Source: Pedobacter sp. FW305-3-2-15-E-R2A2
GTDB lineage: Bacteria > Bacteroidota > Bacteroidia > Sphingobacteriales > Sphingobacteriaceae
DNA: 64,000 nucleotides
Reading direction: 5' to 3'
NCBI RefSeq assembly: GCF_038446955.1
Contig: NZ_CP151803.1
Span: 6,820,001 to 6,884,000 of the forward strand
Positions 33,105 through 41,422 of this stretch are shown piece after piece; position 1 is the first letter of the stretch, and each line of letters opens with the position of its first letter. Below the pieces are notes generated by a model. That model saw only the letters and a list, made by a program, of their open reading frames with translations. It had not been told where the DNA came from and did not search any database. A program made the translations under genes and the position numbers.

Positions 33105-35086
33105 GTTGGGCACATTATATCCTGCAGGCCAATATATACCTGGTATTATTCTATGGCTTTTATAAATTATTTTTAGCTAAGGAGACCTATTTTATCCTGA
33201 ACAGGATATACCTGATCTCTGCGGGAATATGTTCACTATCGATCCCATTTTTAAGGTTCGAATGGTTTGGTAAGCAGGCTGTGGCGACACCCATCTATAT
33301 CGGTGTTGGTCAGTTAAATGAACTCATCACACAAGTTAGCATCGCATCGGATGCTCCGGAAAAGTTAAGTTCCGGCAACGTCATCGTGATGATCTATTTG
33401 ACTGGTCTGATGATTTTCGGTCTCCTGTTCCTCTATAAATTGTTCAAGGTCCGACGTTTGCTTAAACAGGAGCACGTGGGAAATGCTTTTTCTTTTTTCA
33501 GAAAGAAAAGAATTGATGAAAACCTGCCGGAAGTTCAGACCATCGACAGGCATGAGGAGATTCACATTCGTCAATTGCATACGCTGGACGTGCTGTTCTT
33601 TGAATTGTTAGGCATTTTCACCTGGTTCAATCCCATCATTTATTTTTATAAGCATACCATTAAAAACATTCACGAGTACCTGGCAGATGAGGAAGCTGCT
33701 AAATTTCAGGGCGACAAAGAGCAATATGCCTTGCTCCTTTTAAGCAGAGCTTTTGGCATTGCCCCAAATAGCCTTACCAATACTTTCTTTAATAAATCAC
33801 TGATAAAAAAGAGAATATTTATGCTTCATAAACAAAGATCAAAAAAGACCGCTGTACTAAAATACGGCTTGTTTTTACCTCTTTTTGCCATCACGCTGGT
33901 CATGTCGTCTGCCACTATCCGCAGCAACGAAAAGATCATAGCAGTAACAGAAGAGATTCCATTAAATACCCCTTTGAACGTCGTGAAAGAAGTCATATCT
34001 GCACCTATAGAGATTGCGGTATCGAATTTGAAGAGCAAAGAGGTTAAATCACAAAACGTAACTGACCCAGCCTGGGAAGGTTTTTACAACTACCTTAAAC
34101 GCGGCATCAGATATCCGGCAGAAGCTTACAACACCGACCTTCAGGGGAACAGTCAGATTAAATTTAGTCTGAAAGACGGGCATATTGGATCGATCAGCGT
34201 CGTCAACAAACTGGGTTCAGGATTTGAAACCGAGATCATGAGGATCGTGTTGAGCTACAGGGATTTCAAAAGCAGCCAGGATGGCCACTATGCATTGCCT
34301 GTTTCCTTTATCCTATCCGGAGCTACCAGTCCTAAAAGGAATCCGAAATTAAGTCCGGTAAATGGATACAAGAGCCTTAGCAAAATCACGGTTATGGGTT
34401 ATAAATCTGAGCCGGTAAATGCGAATGCCACTTCTTTGAACCAAATTCAGACAGATCCAAATGATGTTAAAATTTATGACTTTGTTTCCATCGACAAACA
34501 ACCAGGATTTCCCGGAGGAATGGACAAATTCTATTACTATCTAAAACAGGCCGTCAGTTATCCGGCAGAGGCCCGGGACAAGAACGTGCAGGGTAAAGTG
34601 TTTCTATCCTTTACCGTAGAGAAAAACGGTGACCTTGCAGACATTAAGGTAGAAAGGAAGCTTGGGGCAGGAACGGATGAAGAAGCCGTAAGGGTCTTGA
34701 AGGAATCACCGAAGTGGATTCCAGGCATTTACCAAGGAAAAACGGTCAGGGTAAAATACAACATTCCAATTAATTTCACCTTAACAAGTGATCCTCCTGC
34801 CGGCAATAAAACGGGTAAAGTAATCGGGCTGAGCGTTACAGAGGGTACAGATAAAAAGCTGAAATTTACAGGCCTCGGTACTGGTAAAGATCCATTGGTC
34901 ATCTTAGATGGTAAGAAATATGAGCTCGACCTAAATCAAATCAATCCAAACAACATCGCCTCCATCGAAATCTTAAAAGACGCATCAGCGACTACGCTTT
35001 ATGGTACCGCAGCTTTAAACGGTGCCATTTTAATCACCACAAAAACCGCTTTACAAGCGAAACAGAAAGTAGACAAAAAAGACTAA
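33101..35086 (+). CDS. M56 (BlaR1-type) metallopeptidase with TonB_C and plug-like domains
   Basis: 661 residues. Four membrane segments (about 5-22, 33-50, 95-112 and 255-272) surround a cytoplasmic zinc-peptidase domain with HEEIH at residues 151-155 and HEYLADEEA as the likely third ligand (near 187). Instead of a penicillin-binding sensor, the periplasmic part carries two TonB C-terminal-like domains (about 326-410 and 470-560) and a short plug-like end (LVILDGKKYELDLNQI, TTLYGTAALNGAILITTK, about 605-650). This composition recurs in Bacteroidota M56 proteins. It presumably cleaves or triggers loss of the co-encoded BlaI, in response to an unknown envelope signal. Confidence 0.9.
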   Translation: MSWAHYILQANIYLVLFYGFYKLFLAKETYFILNRIYLISAGICSLSIPFLRFEWFGKQAVATPIYIGVGQLNELITQVSIASDAPEKLSSGNVIVMIYLTGLMIFGLLFLYKLFKVRRLLKQEHVGNAFSFFRKKRIDENLPEVQTIDRHEEIHIRQLHTLDVLFFELLGIFTWFNPIIYFYKHTIKNIHEYLADEEAAKFQGDKEQYALLLLSRAFGIAPNSLTNTFFNKSLIKKRIFMLHKQRSKKTAVLKYGLFLPLFAITLVMSSATIRSNEKIIAVTEEIPLNTPLNVVKEVISAPIEIAVSNLKSKEVKSQNVTDPAWEGFYNYLKRGIRYPAEAYNTDLQGNSQIKFSLKDGHIGSISVVNKLGSGFETEIMRIVLSYRDFKSSQDGHYALPVSFILSGATSPKRNPKLSPVNGYKSLSKITVMGYKSEPVNANATSLNQIQTDPNDVKIYDFVSIDKQPGFPGGMDKFYYYLKQAVSYPAEARDKNVQGKVFLSFTVEKNGDLADIKVERKLGAGTDEEAVRVLKESPKWIPGIYQGKTVRVKYNIPINFTLTSDPPAGNKTGKVIGLSVTEGTDKKLKFTGLGTGKDPLVILDGKKYELDLNQINPNNIASIEILKDASATTLYGTAALNGAILITTKTALQAKQKVDKKD

Positions 35087-35114
35087 AGACAATACCCCCA
35101 AATTCCCCCTAATG

Positions 35115-35150
35115 CACGAAAGCCCAGCTAAATAGCCGGGCTTTCGTGTT
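35115..35150. terminator. Bidirectional terminator between M56 gene and sdhB
   Basis: Perfect 11-bp stem CACGAAAGCCC (35115-35125) and GGGCTTTCGTG (35138-35148). It lies between convergent genes; the T tracts are weak on both sides. Confidence 0.72.
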
Positions 35151-35179
35151 AAATACCCTTGTCTCGTTAGCTAAATTTA

Positions 35180-35950
35180 TTAAATATCTTCCTCAGATAC
35201 AAATTTTGCAGACAAATAATCTCTATTCATACGTGCAATGTTCTCTAAAGAAATTCCTTTAGGGCATTCCGCTTCACAAGCACCCGTATTGGTACAATTT
35301 CCAAATCCTTCCGCATCCATCTGCGCCACCATAGTTTGAACCCTGCGGTAACGTTCAGGCTGTCCCTGAGGCAATTGCGCCAACTGAGAAACTTTTGCAG
35401 AAACGAATAACATGGCCGAAGCATTTTTACAGGTTGCCACACAAGCACCGCAACCGATACATGCTGCAGCTTCGAAAGCTGAATCCGCCTGTACTTTTGG
35501 AATAGGCAGGTTGTTGGCGTCCTGTGCATTTCCTGTATTCACAGAAATAAAGCCTCCAGCCGCAATAACTCTGTCGAACGCAGACCTATCTACCGTTAAA
35601 TCTTTAATTACCGGAAAAGCCTTTGCTCTCCATGGTTCCACAACGATGGTATCTCCATCTTTAAAGGAACGCATGTGTAACTGGCAGGTTGTAATTCCTT
35701 CTTTTGGTCCGTGAGGTCTGCCGTTGATAAACATCGAACAGGCGCCACAAATCCCCTCTCTACAATCGTGATCAAACACAACCGGCTCATCACCCTTAGA
35801 AATTAGCTCTTCGTTCAATACATCAAACATTTCTAAGAAGGACATATCAGGAGAAATGTCTGATAGTTTATAATCCACCAAACCACCTTTGGCTTTTGTA
35901 TTTTTTTGACGCCAGATTTTCAGCGTTAAATTCATATTTCCTGTACTCAT
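35180..35950 (-). CDS. sdhB: Succinate dehydrogenase/fumarate reductase iron-sulfur subunit
   Basis: 256 residues. The plant-type [2Fe-2S] ligands are in CREGICGAC with a later Cys (TTCQLHMRS), the [4Fe-4S] set in CIGCGACVATC, and the third cluster in CTNTGACEAECPKGI. SdhB passes electrons from the flavoprotein to the membrane anchor. It is last in the order sdhC-sdhA-sdhB, the usual Bacteroidota arrangement, 26 bp after sdhA. Confidence 0.95.
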   Translation of the reverse strand: MSTGNMNLTLKIWRQKNTKAKGGLVDYKLSDISPDMSFLEMFDVLNEELISKGDEPVVFDHDCREGICGACSMFINGRPHGPKEGITTCQLHMRSFKDGDTIVVEPWRAKAFPVIKDLTVDRSAFDRVIAAGGFISVNTGNAQDANNLPIPKVQADSAFEAAACIGCGACVATCKNASAMLFVSAKVSQLAQLPQGQPERYRRVQTMVAQMDAEGFGNCTNTGACEAECPKGISLENIARMNRDYLSAKFVSEEDI

Positions 35951-35976
35951 GATATTGAGATTTTAGTACTTAGCTA

Positions 35977-37956
35977 TTATTTATAACTTCTTTGTGCAAC
36001 CTTGATGTTTTCAAATTTCAGCTCTTCTTTATGCAGCTCAAATTTAACACCTTCTTTGAACTCCCATGCCGCAACGTAAGCATAGTTTTCATCATCGCGC
36101 ATCGCTTCACCTTCTTCAGTTTGATATTCTTCCCTGAAGTGACCACCGCAAGATTCGTTTCTGTTCAACGCATCGATACACATCAATTCTCCCAGCTCAA
36201 TAAAGTCGGCCACACGACCTGCTTTTTCCAGCTCAGGATTGAACTCATTGGCTTCTCCCGGTACACGAACATCGCTCCAGAAATCTTTACGCAACTGCTG
36301 AATTTCTGCGATCGCTTCGGTTAAGCCTTTTGCATTACGTGCCATTCCACATTTTTCCCACATGATCTTTCCTAATTTCTTATGGAAATAATCAACGGTT
36401 TTAGTTCCTTTAACCGCAAAGAATTTATCAATAATTCCTCTCGCACTAGCCTCTGCTTCTACAAACGCCGGGTGATCCTGAGGGATTGGTTTTGTGGCCA
36501 GTTCCTTAGATAAGTAAGCACCGATAGTATAAGGGATTACAAAGTAACCATCCGCTAAACCTTGCATTAAAGCAGAAGCTCCTAAACGGTTAGCACCGTG
36601 ATCAGAGAAGTTTGCCTCTCCTAAAGCGTATAAGCCCGGAACGGTTGTCATTAAGTTATAATCTACCCATAATCCACCCATGGTATAGTGAACCGCAGGA
36701 TAAATACGCATTGGCAGTTCATAAGGATCTTCTCCCGTGATCTGCGCGTACATATCAAAAAGGTTACCATATTTTTCCTTAATCACCTCACGGCCTAAGC
36801 GCATGCAGGTTTCTTTATCAGGGTTATGGATATTCTGAACACTGGCTTCAATACGGCCATAACGCTCTGTATTGGCTTTAAAATCAAGATAAACCGCTAA
36901 TTTAGATTTACCTACCCCATAACCTGCATCACAACGCTCTTTAGCAGCTCTGGAAGCCACATCACGTGGTACAAGGTTACCGAAAGCAGGATATCTGCGT
37001 TCTAAATAATAATCTCTTTCATCTTCAGGAATCTCTGAAGCTTTACGTGTATCATCTTTCTTTTTAGGCACCCAGATTCTTCCGTCATTACGCAACGACT
37101 CAGACATCAGGGTTAATTTACTTTGGTGATCACCTGAAACAGGGATACAGGTAGGGTGAATCTGCGTATAGCAAGGGTTACCAAAGAAAGCGCCTTTTTT
37201 ATGTGCTTTCCAAGCTGCAGTTACGTTACTGCCCATTGCATTTGTAGAAAGGTAGAATACGTTACCGTAACCACCAGTACACAACAATACCGCATGTCCT
37301 GAATGACGCTCTAATTCACCTGTCAGCAGGTTACGGGCAATAATACCACGGGCCTTGCCATCCACTACCACTACTTCAAGCATTTCATGGCGGGTAAACA
37401 TTTCTACCTTACCCATTCCTACCTGACGCTCCAAAGCGCTATATGCACCTAAAAGCAATTGCTGGCCCGTTTGACCGGCAGCATAAAAAGTTCTTTGAAC
37501 CTGTGTACCACCAAAGGAACGGTTGTCTAATAAACCACCATATTCCCTTGCCAAAGGCACACCTTGTGCCACACACTGATCTATAATATTTGCACTTACT
37601 TCTGCCAAACGGTGAACGTTGGCTTCACGTGCGCGGTAATCACCACCTTTTATCGTATCATAGAATAGACGGTAAGTACTGTCACCATCATTCTGATAGT
37701 TTTTCGCTGCATTAATCCCACCCTGAGCTGCGATAGAGTGCGCTCTTCTCGGGGAATCCTGAAAGCAAAAACATTTAACTTTATAGCCCATCTCCGCCAG
37801 GGTTGCCGCTGCCGAAGCACCTGCCAATCCCGAACCCACTACAATAATTTCGATGCTTCTTTTATTTGCCGGGTTAACCAATGGCATAGAAGACCTTAAT
37901 TTGGTCCATTTATCCGTTAATTCGCCTTCCGGTATATTTGCATTTAATTCAGCCAT
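35977..37956 (-). CDS. sdhA: Succinate dehydrogenase/fumarate reductase flavoprotein subunit
   Basis: 659 residues. The FAD-binding GSGLAGASAAATLAEMGY (about 42-60) and the flavin-linking region AHSIAAQGGINAAKNYQNDGDS (His for covalent FAD, about 72-93) are clear, as is the substrate region HPTCIPVSGDHQSKLTLMSE. The length and insertions fit the Bacteroidota/epsilonproteobacterial type B enzyme. It oxidises succinate in the TCA cycle or reduces fumarate. Co-transcribed with sdhC (27-bp gap) and sdhB. Confidence 0.95.
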   Translation of the reverse strand: MAELNANIPEGELTDKWTKLRSSMPLVNPANKRSIEIIVVGSGLAGASAAATLAEMGYKVKCFCFQDSPRRAHSIAAQGGINAAKNYQNDGDSTYRLFYDTIKGGDYRAREANVHRLAEVSANIIDQCVAQGVPLAREYGGLLDNRSFGGTQVQRTFYAAGQTGQQLLLGAYSALERQVGMGKVEMFTRHEMLEVVVVDGKARGIIARNLLTGELERHSGHAVLLCTGGYGNVFYLSTNAMGSNVTAAWKAHKKGAFFGNPCYTQIHPTCIPVSGDHQSKLTLMSESLRNDGRIWVPKKKDDTRKASEIPEDERDYYLERRYPAFGNLVPRDVASRAAKERCDAGYGVGKSKLAVYLDFKANTERYGRIEASVQNIHNPDKETCMRLGREVIKEKYGNLFDMYAQITGEDPYELPMRIYPAVHYTMGGLWVDYNLMTTVPGLYALGEANFSDHGANRLGASALMQGLADGYFVIPYTIGAYLSKELATKPIPQDHPAFVEAEASARGIIDKFFAVKGTKTVDYFHKKLGKIMWEKCGMARNAKGLTEAIAEIQQLRKDFWSDVRVPGEANEFNPELEKAGRVADFIELGELMCIDALNRNESCGGHFREEYQTEEGEAMRDDENYAYVAAWEFKEGVKFELHKEELKFENIKVAQRSYK

Positions 37957-37983
37957 TTTATTTAAGCTTTATACGTTCAAAAA

Positions 37984-38664
37984 TTATTTAATAAGACCTG
38001 CATAAATTGCTACAGGCATAGCTGCAAATAGTATTGCGATGATAATTGAATACCAGATACCAAATGCTTTGATGAGTGGAGTATATTTTTTGTGATTCCA
38101 TCCCAGCGTCTGGAAAGCAGAAGCAAAACCATGTAATAAGTGGTAAGCCAGAGAAACCATTGCCAATACATATAAAATCACTACCCAAAGGGTTTGAAAT
38201 CTTGCCACCATCACTGCAAAAAGATTTTCGTGTCCTGCTGAGTCAACTGTAGGAATTCCTGTAAAACGGGAAACTACCCAGAAATCAGATAAGTGTACAA
38301 TTAAGAAGATCAATAAGATCGTTCCCAATAGTCCCATTGACCTCGAGTACCATTTGCTGTTTGCAGCACCATTAGTTACCGCATATTTCACCGGACGTGC
38401 AGCCTGATTTTGAAAAACCAAACGTAAACCCTGAATAATGTGCGCCAATAAGCCTGCCATCAAGACCACTTCCATGGCTCTGATCAGCCAATTGGTAGCC
38501 ATAAAATGAGCACCCACATTGAAGGTTAAACCACCGTCATTCACGAAGATCAAAGCATTTATAAAGCAATGAACCGCGAGAAATGAAATAAGAAACAGGC
38601 CGGTAATACCCATTATTAGTTTTTTTCCTATAGACGAGGAAAAAGCGTTTCCGAAACTAGCCAT
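37984..38664 (-). CDS. sdhC: Succinate dehydrogenase cytochrome b subunit
   Basis: 226 residues from the ATG at 38664. The frame is open to an ATG at 38733, but a -7 box (38691-38698) lies inside that extension, and family proteins begin near MASFGNAFSSSIGKK, so the shorter start is preferred. Five membrane segments and His residues in AVHCFINAL, LLAHIIQGLRL, LIVHLSDFW and AYHLLHGF fit a di-haem type B anchor. It binds quinone and anchors SdhAB at the inner membrane. Confidence 0.92.
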   Translation of the reverse strand: MASFGNAFSSSIGKKLIMGITGLFLISFLAVHCFINALIFVNDGGLTFNVGAHFMATNWLIRAMEVVLMAGLLAHIIQGLRLVFQNQAARPVKYAVTNGAANSKWYSRSMGLLGTILLIFLIVHLSDFWVVSRFTGIPTVDSAGHENLFAVMVARFQTLWVVILYVLAMVSLAYHLLHGFASAFQTLGWNHKKYTPLIKAFGIWYSIIIAILFAAMPVAIYAGLIK

Positions 38665-38690
38665 TTGATTGTATTTTAGTTCTATTCCTG

Positions 38691-38698
38691 CAAAAGTA
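38691..38698 (-). promoter_or_regulatory. -7 box TACTTTTG of the sdhCAB operon
   Basis: Minus-strand TACTTTTG matches TAnnTTTG. It is 26 bp before the chosen sdhC ATG, giving a leader of about 20 nt, and decides against the longer frame. Confidence 0.58.
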
Positions 38699-38820
38699 TT
38701 TAATAAAAGAATTAATTTGTTAATCATTGTCATAAAATAACGACAATCGAGCTATTTAGAAACGTTCTAAATTTTACAGAGCGATGACAAGTGAAAATTC
38801 AAAAACCTACCGGACTGAAT

Positions 38821-38855
38821 AAAAAAACGGGAGGCAGTAAAACCGCCTCCCGTTT
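38821..38855 (-). terminator. Terminator of the htrA gene
   Basis: Stem AAACGGGAGGC (38825-38835) and GCCTCCCGTTT (38845-38855); read on the minus strand it ends in a run of T. It lies 26 bp beyond the htrA stop. Confidence 0.85.
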
Positions 38856-38881
38856 AAGAATAAAATCGGAATGATACCTTT

Positions 38882-40420
38882 TTAGAAAGTAAAAGTATAG
38901 TTTCCGTTCGGGCCAACACCAGAGATGGTTGTCATTCCATTTTTTGAAGTAGGCAATGCTGCCTCTACATCTTTAGCACTATTTACAGGCTTACCATTTA
39001 CGGTAGTGACCAATAAACCTTTAGGAAGATCCATAGAATCGAATACTTTTCCTGGCTCAATACTAGTTACGACTACACCGTTCTTTGCACCGTATTTGGC
39101 TTTCACCTGTGCAGAAGCCGGCGCAAAAGCAGCGCCTAATTTGCTGATCGTTGTACCCGTTGATTTTGCCGCAGGTGTTGCTTTGGCAAGGTTTACACTG
39201 GCATCTCCTTTAAGGGTAACATTTAAGTCCTTTAAAGCACCATTTCTCAATACGGTCAGCTGCACTTTATCACCAGGACTCATACGGCCAATTTTTTCCT
39301 GTAAATCCGGAGAATCGTAGATCGTTACACCATCTACTTTTTTAATGATATCTCCTTTTTGGATTCCTGCAGCAGCGCCGCCACCATTAGGCAATACGTC
39401 ACTTACATACAGTCCGTTTATATCTTTAATTTTCAATTCTTCTGCATAATCCGCATCAAGAGGTCTGAAATTCACACCAATATAACCACGTTTCACCGCG
39501 CCATATTTTCTAAAATCTTCCAGGATCTTTTTCGCCAGATTTACCGGAATAGCAAAACCATAACCTTCATTCGTACCTGTCTGAGATGCGATAGCCGCAT
39601 TAATTCCGATCAGTTCTCCGTTTGCATTTACCAATGCCCCCCCACTGTTTCCAGGGTTAATTGCCGCATCCGTCTGAATGAAAGCTTCAATACTGTTATT
39701 GGTGCGTTCAGGTGCTTTACCAGTTCTGCGGTATTCATCATATTCTTCTTCCGTCAGCTGACCTTGTTGTCTGGCCAAGATACCGATGCTTCTTGCTTTT
39801 GCACTTACAATTCCTGCAGTTACCGTAGTCTGAAGATCAAGCGGGAAGCCTACTGCCAATACCCATTCCCCGATCTGAACATTGTCTGAATTTCCCATTT
39901 TCACGATCGGAAGATTTGTTTCTTCTACTTTGATCAGGGCAAGATCTGTGTTTGGGTCTTTTCCAATTACTTTTGCCATTACCTTACGACGGTCAGACAG
40001 GATCACCTCGATTTTATCTGCATTGTCCACCACATGGTTATTTGTTACGATATATCCATCAGGCGTAAGAATTACACCGGATCCTGATGCCGCTCTTGGT
40101 GCACGCGGCATTCTACGGCCACCACCACCAAAAAACTCTTCGAACATATCCATTGGTGAGCCACCTCCACCTCTTTCGCTGCCGGAGCTGCTGCCATAAG
40201 AAGTCTTAATGTGCACCACTGCCGGCGACACTACGGAAGCCGCCTGTACAAAATCGACCGCTCCTGTAGAAGATATTTTTACGGGATTGTTAGCAAAAAG
40301 CACATTTTGTTTCTCCGCTAATGTCATCCCATCGTTGTTGCGCTCTAACAGTTTGTAAGCGCCAATCGCAGCCGCACCACCTATAAATGCGGCTAACACT
40401 ATCAATCCGATTCTTTTCAT
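38882..40420 (-). CDS. Periplasmic trypsin-like serine protease, DegP/HtrA family
   Basis: 512 residues. An N-terminal hydrophobic segment (about 3-20) directs it to the periplasm. The catalytic triad is H129 (TNNHVVD), D159 (PNTDLAL) and S259 (GNSGGA). Two PDZ domains follow: one near 310-400 (GYIGVNFRPLD, GAAAGIQKGDIIKKVDG), the other near 430-510, less typical. A Gly/Ser-rich loop with FGGGGRRMPR lies at about 75-107. HtrA enzymes degrade misfolded envelope proteins and act as chaperones. Monocistronic, with its own terminator. Confidence 0.95.
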   Translation of the reverse strand: MKRIGLIVLAAFIGGAAAIGAYKLLERNNDGMTLAEKQNVLFANNPVKISSTGAVDFVQAASVVSPAVVHIKTSYGSSSGSERGGGGSPMDMFEEFFGGGGRRMPRAPRAASGSGVILTPDGYIVTNNHVVDNADKIEVILSDRRKVMAKVIGKDPNTDLALIKVEETNLPIVKMGNSDNVQIGEWVLAVGFPLDLQTTVTAGIVSAKARSIGILARQQGQLTEEEYDEYRRTGKAPERTNNSIEAFIQTDAAINPGNSGGALVNANGELIGINAAIASQTGTNEGYGFAIPVNLAKKILEDFRKYGAVKRGYIGVNFRPLDADYAEELKIKDINGLYVSDVLPNGGGAAAGIQKGDIIKKVDGVTIYDSPDLQEKIGRMSPGDKVQLTVLRNGALKDLNVTLKGDASVNLAKATPAAKSTGTTISKLGAAFAPASAQVKAKYGAKNGVVVTSIEPGKVFDSMDLPKGLLVTTVNGKPVNSAKDVEAALPTSKNGMTTISGVGPNGNYTFTF

Positions 40421-40547
40421 TTGTATTTTTCTTTTTTAATTGTTTCAAAAGCAATCCAGGGTGCCTTAACTCCTTAAAGCAAAGCTGGCATGGATTATGA
40501 TTTATTCGTTTTACTCGTTAAGAACTAATTCTTTTGTTTCAATTACT

Positions 40548-40555
40548 CAAATTTA
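40548..40555 (-). promoter_or_regulatory. Candidate -7 box TAAATTTG of htrA
   Basis: Minus-strand TAAATTTG matches TAnnTTTG. It predicts a leader of about 120 nt, longer than for other genes here, so it is a weaker call. Confidence 0.4.
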
Positions 40556-40635
40556 ATACCATATAAACGATATTTGCATAAGTAACAGGCTGTGAATACT
40601 GTTAAAAAATGTTAAATGACAAGCACCAACATCTC

Positions 40636-41421
40636 ATGAAGATCCACTTTTTCAAATACCAGGGCGCAGGCAACGACTTTATCTTAATAGACAATCGTGA
40701 TCAATCCTTTAAATATACGGGTAATAATACGGTCCTGCAACTCTGTAACAGGCGTTTTGGGATTGGTGCAGATGGATTAATGCTCCTGCAGAACCATAAA
40801 GATTACGACTTTGAGATGCTTTATTTCAATGCAGATGGCAACCTCGGCAGTATGTGTGGAAATGGCGGCAGGTGTATCGTTGCCTTTGCCAAACATTTGG
40901 GAATAATTGACACAGAAACTAATTTTTTGGCAGTTGATGGCCCTCATTATGCCAAAATTTCAGAAAAAGGCGACTGGGTTGACCTGCAAATGATTGATAT
41001 TGATCACATTGGAAACGATGGAACTGCTTATGTGTTAAATACCGGATCACCACATTATGTGCAACAGGTAAACGGATTAGCAGCATTGGATGTATACCAG
41101 GAAGGTAAGGCCATCCGCAATAACGCGACCTATAAAGCCGAAGGAATTAACGTGAATTTCGTAGAGGAACAGGGAGATCACCTTTTTGTCCGCACTTTTG
41201 AACGTGGCGTGGAAGATGAGACTTATGCCTGTGGCACAGGAGTTACTGCTGTGGCCTTATCAATGGCACAACACAAACATCAGCAAGGGCACATTAAAAC
41301 ACCTGTTAAAGTATTAGGTGGAGACCTTCGAATTGAGTTTGACTATGATGGCAGCCAGTTTAGAAATGTATTTCTATGTGGCCCCGCAGCACAGGTTTTC
41401 CAGGGAGAGACTGAGGTCTGA
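40636..41421 (+). CDS. dapF: Diaminopimelate epimerase
   Basis: 261 residues from the ATG at 40636; an ATG at 40609 would add nine residues not found in the family. The two catalytic cysteines are C74 in MCGNGGRC and C199 in YACGTG. DapF converts LL- to meso-diaminopimelate for lysine and peptidoglycan synthesis. Monocistronic in this context, with htrA divergent upstream and the helicase gene convergent; 1 bp separates the stops of dapF and the helicase gene. Confidence 0.95.
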   Translation: MKIHFFKYQGAGNDFILIDNRDQSFKYTGNNTVLQLCNRRFGIGADGLMLLQNHKDYDFEMLYFNADGNLGSMCGNGGRCIVAFAKHLGIIDTETNFLAVDGPHYAKISEKGDWVDLQMIDIDHIGNDGTAYVLNTGSPHYVQQVNGLAALDVYQEGKAIRNNATYKAEGINVNFVEEQGDHLFVRTFERGVEDETYACGTGVTAVALSMAQHKHQQGHIKTPVKVLGGDLRIEFDYDGSQFRNVFLCGPAAQVFQGETEV

Positions 41422-41422
41422 C

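Noticed and set aside
38665..38733. N-terminal extension of sdhC
   Set aside because: Contains the -7 box and no family similarity; the start at 38664 is preferred.
39359..39889. 176-residue frame opposite the htrA gene
   Set aside because: Antisense to the protease and PDZ coding sequence; Ile/Arg/Phe-rich shadow composition.
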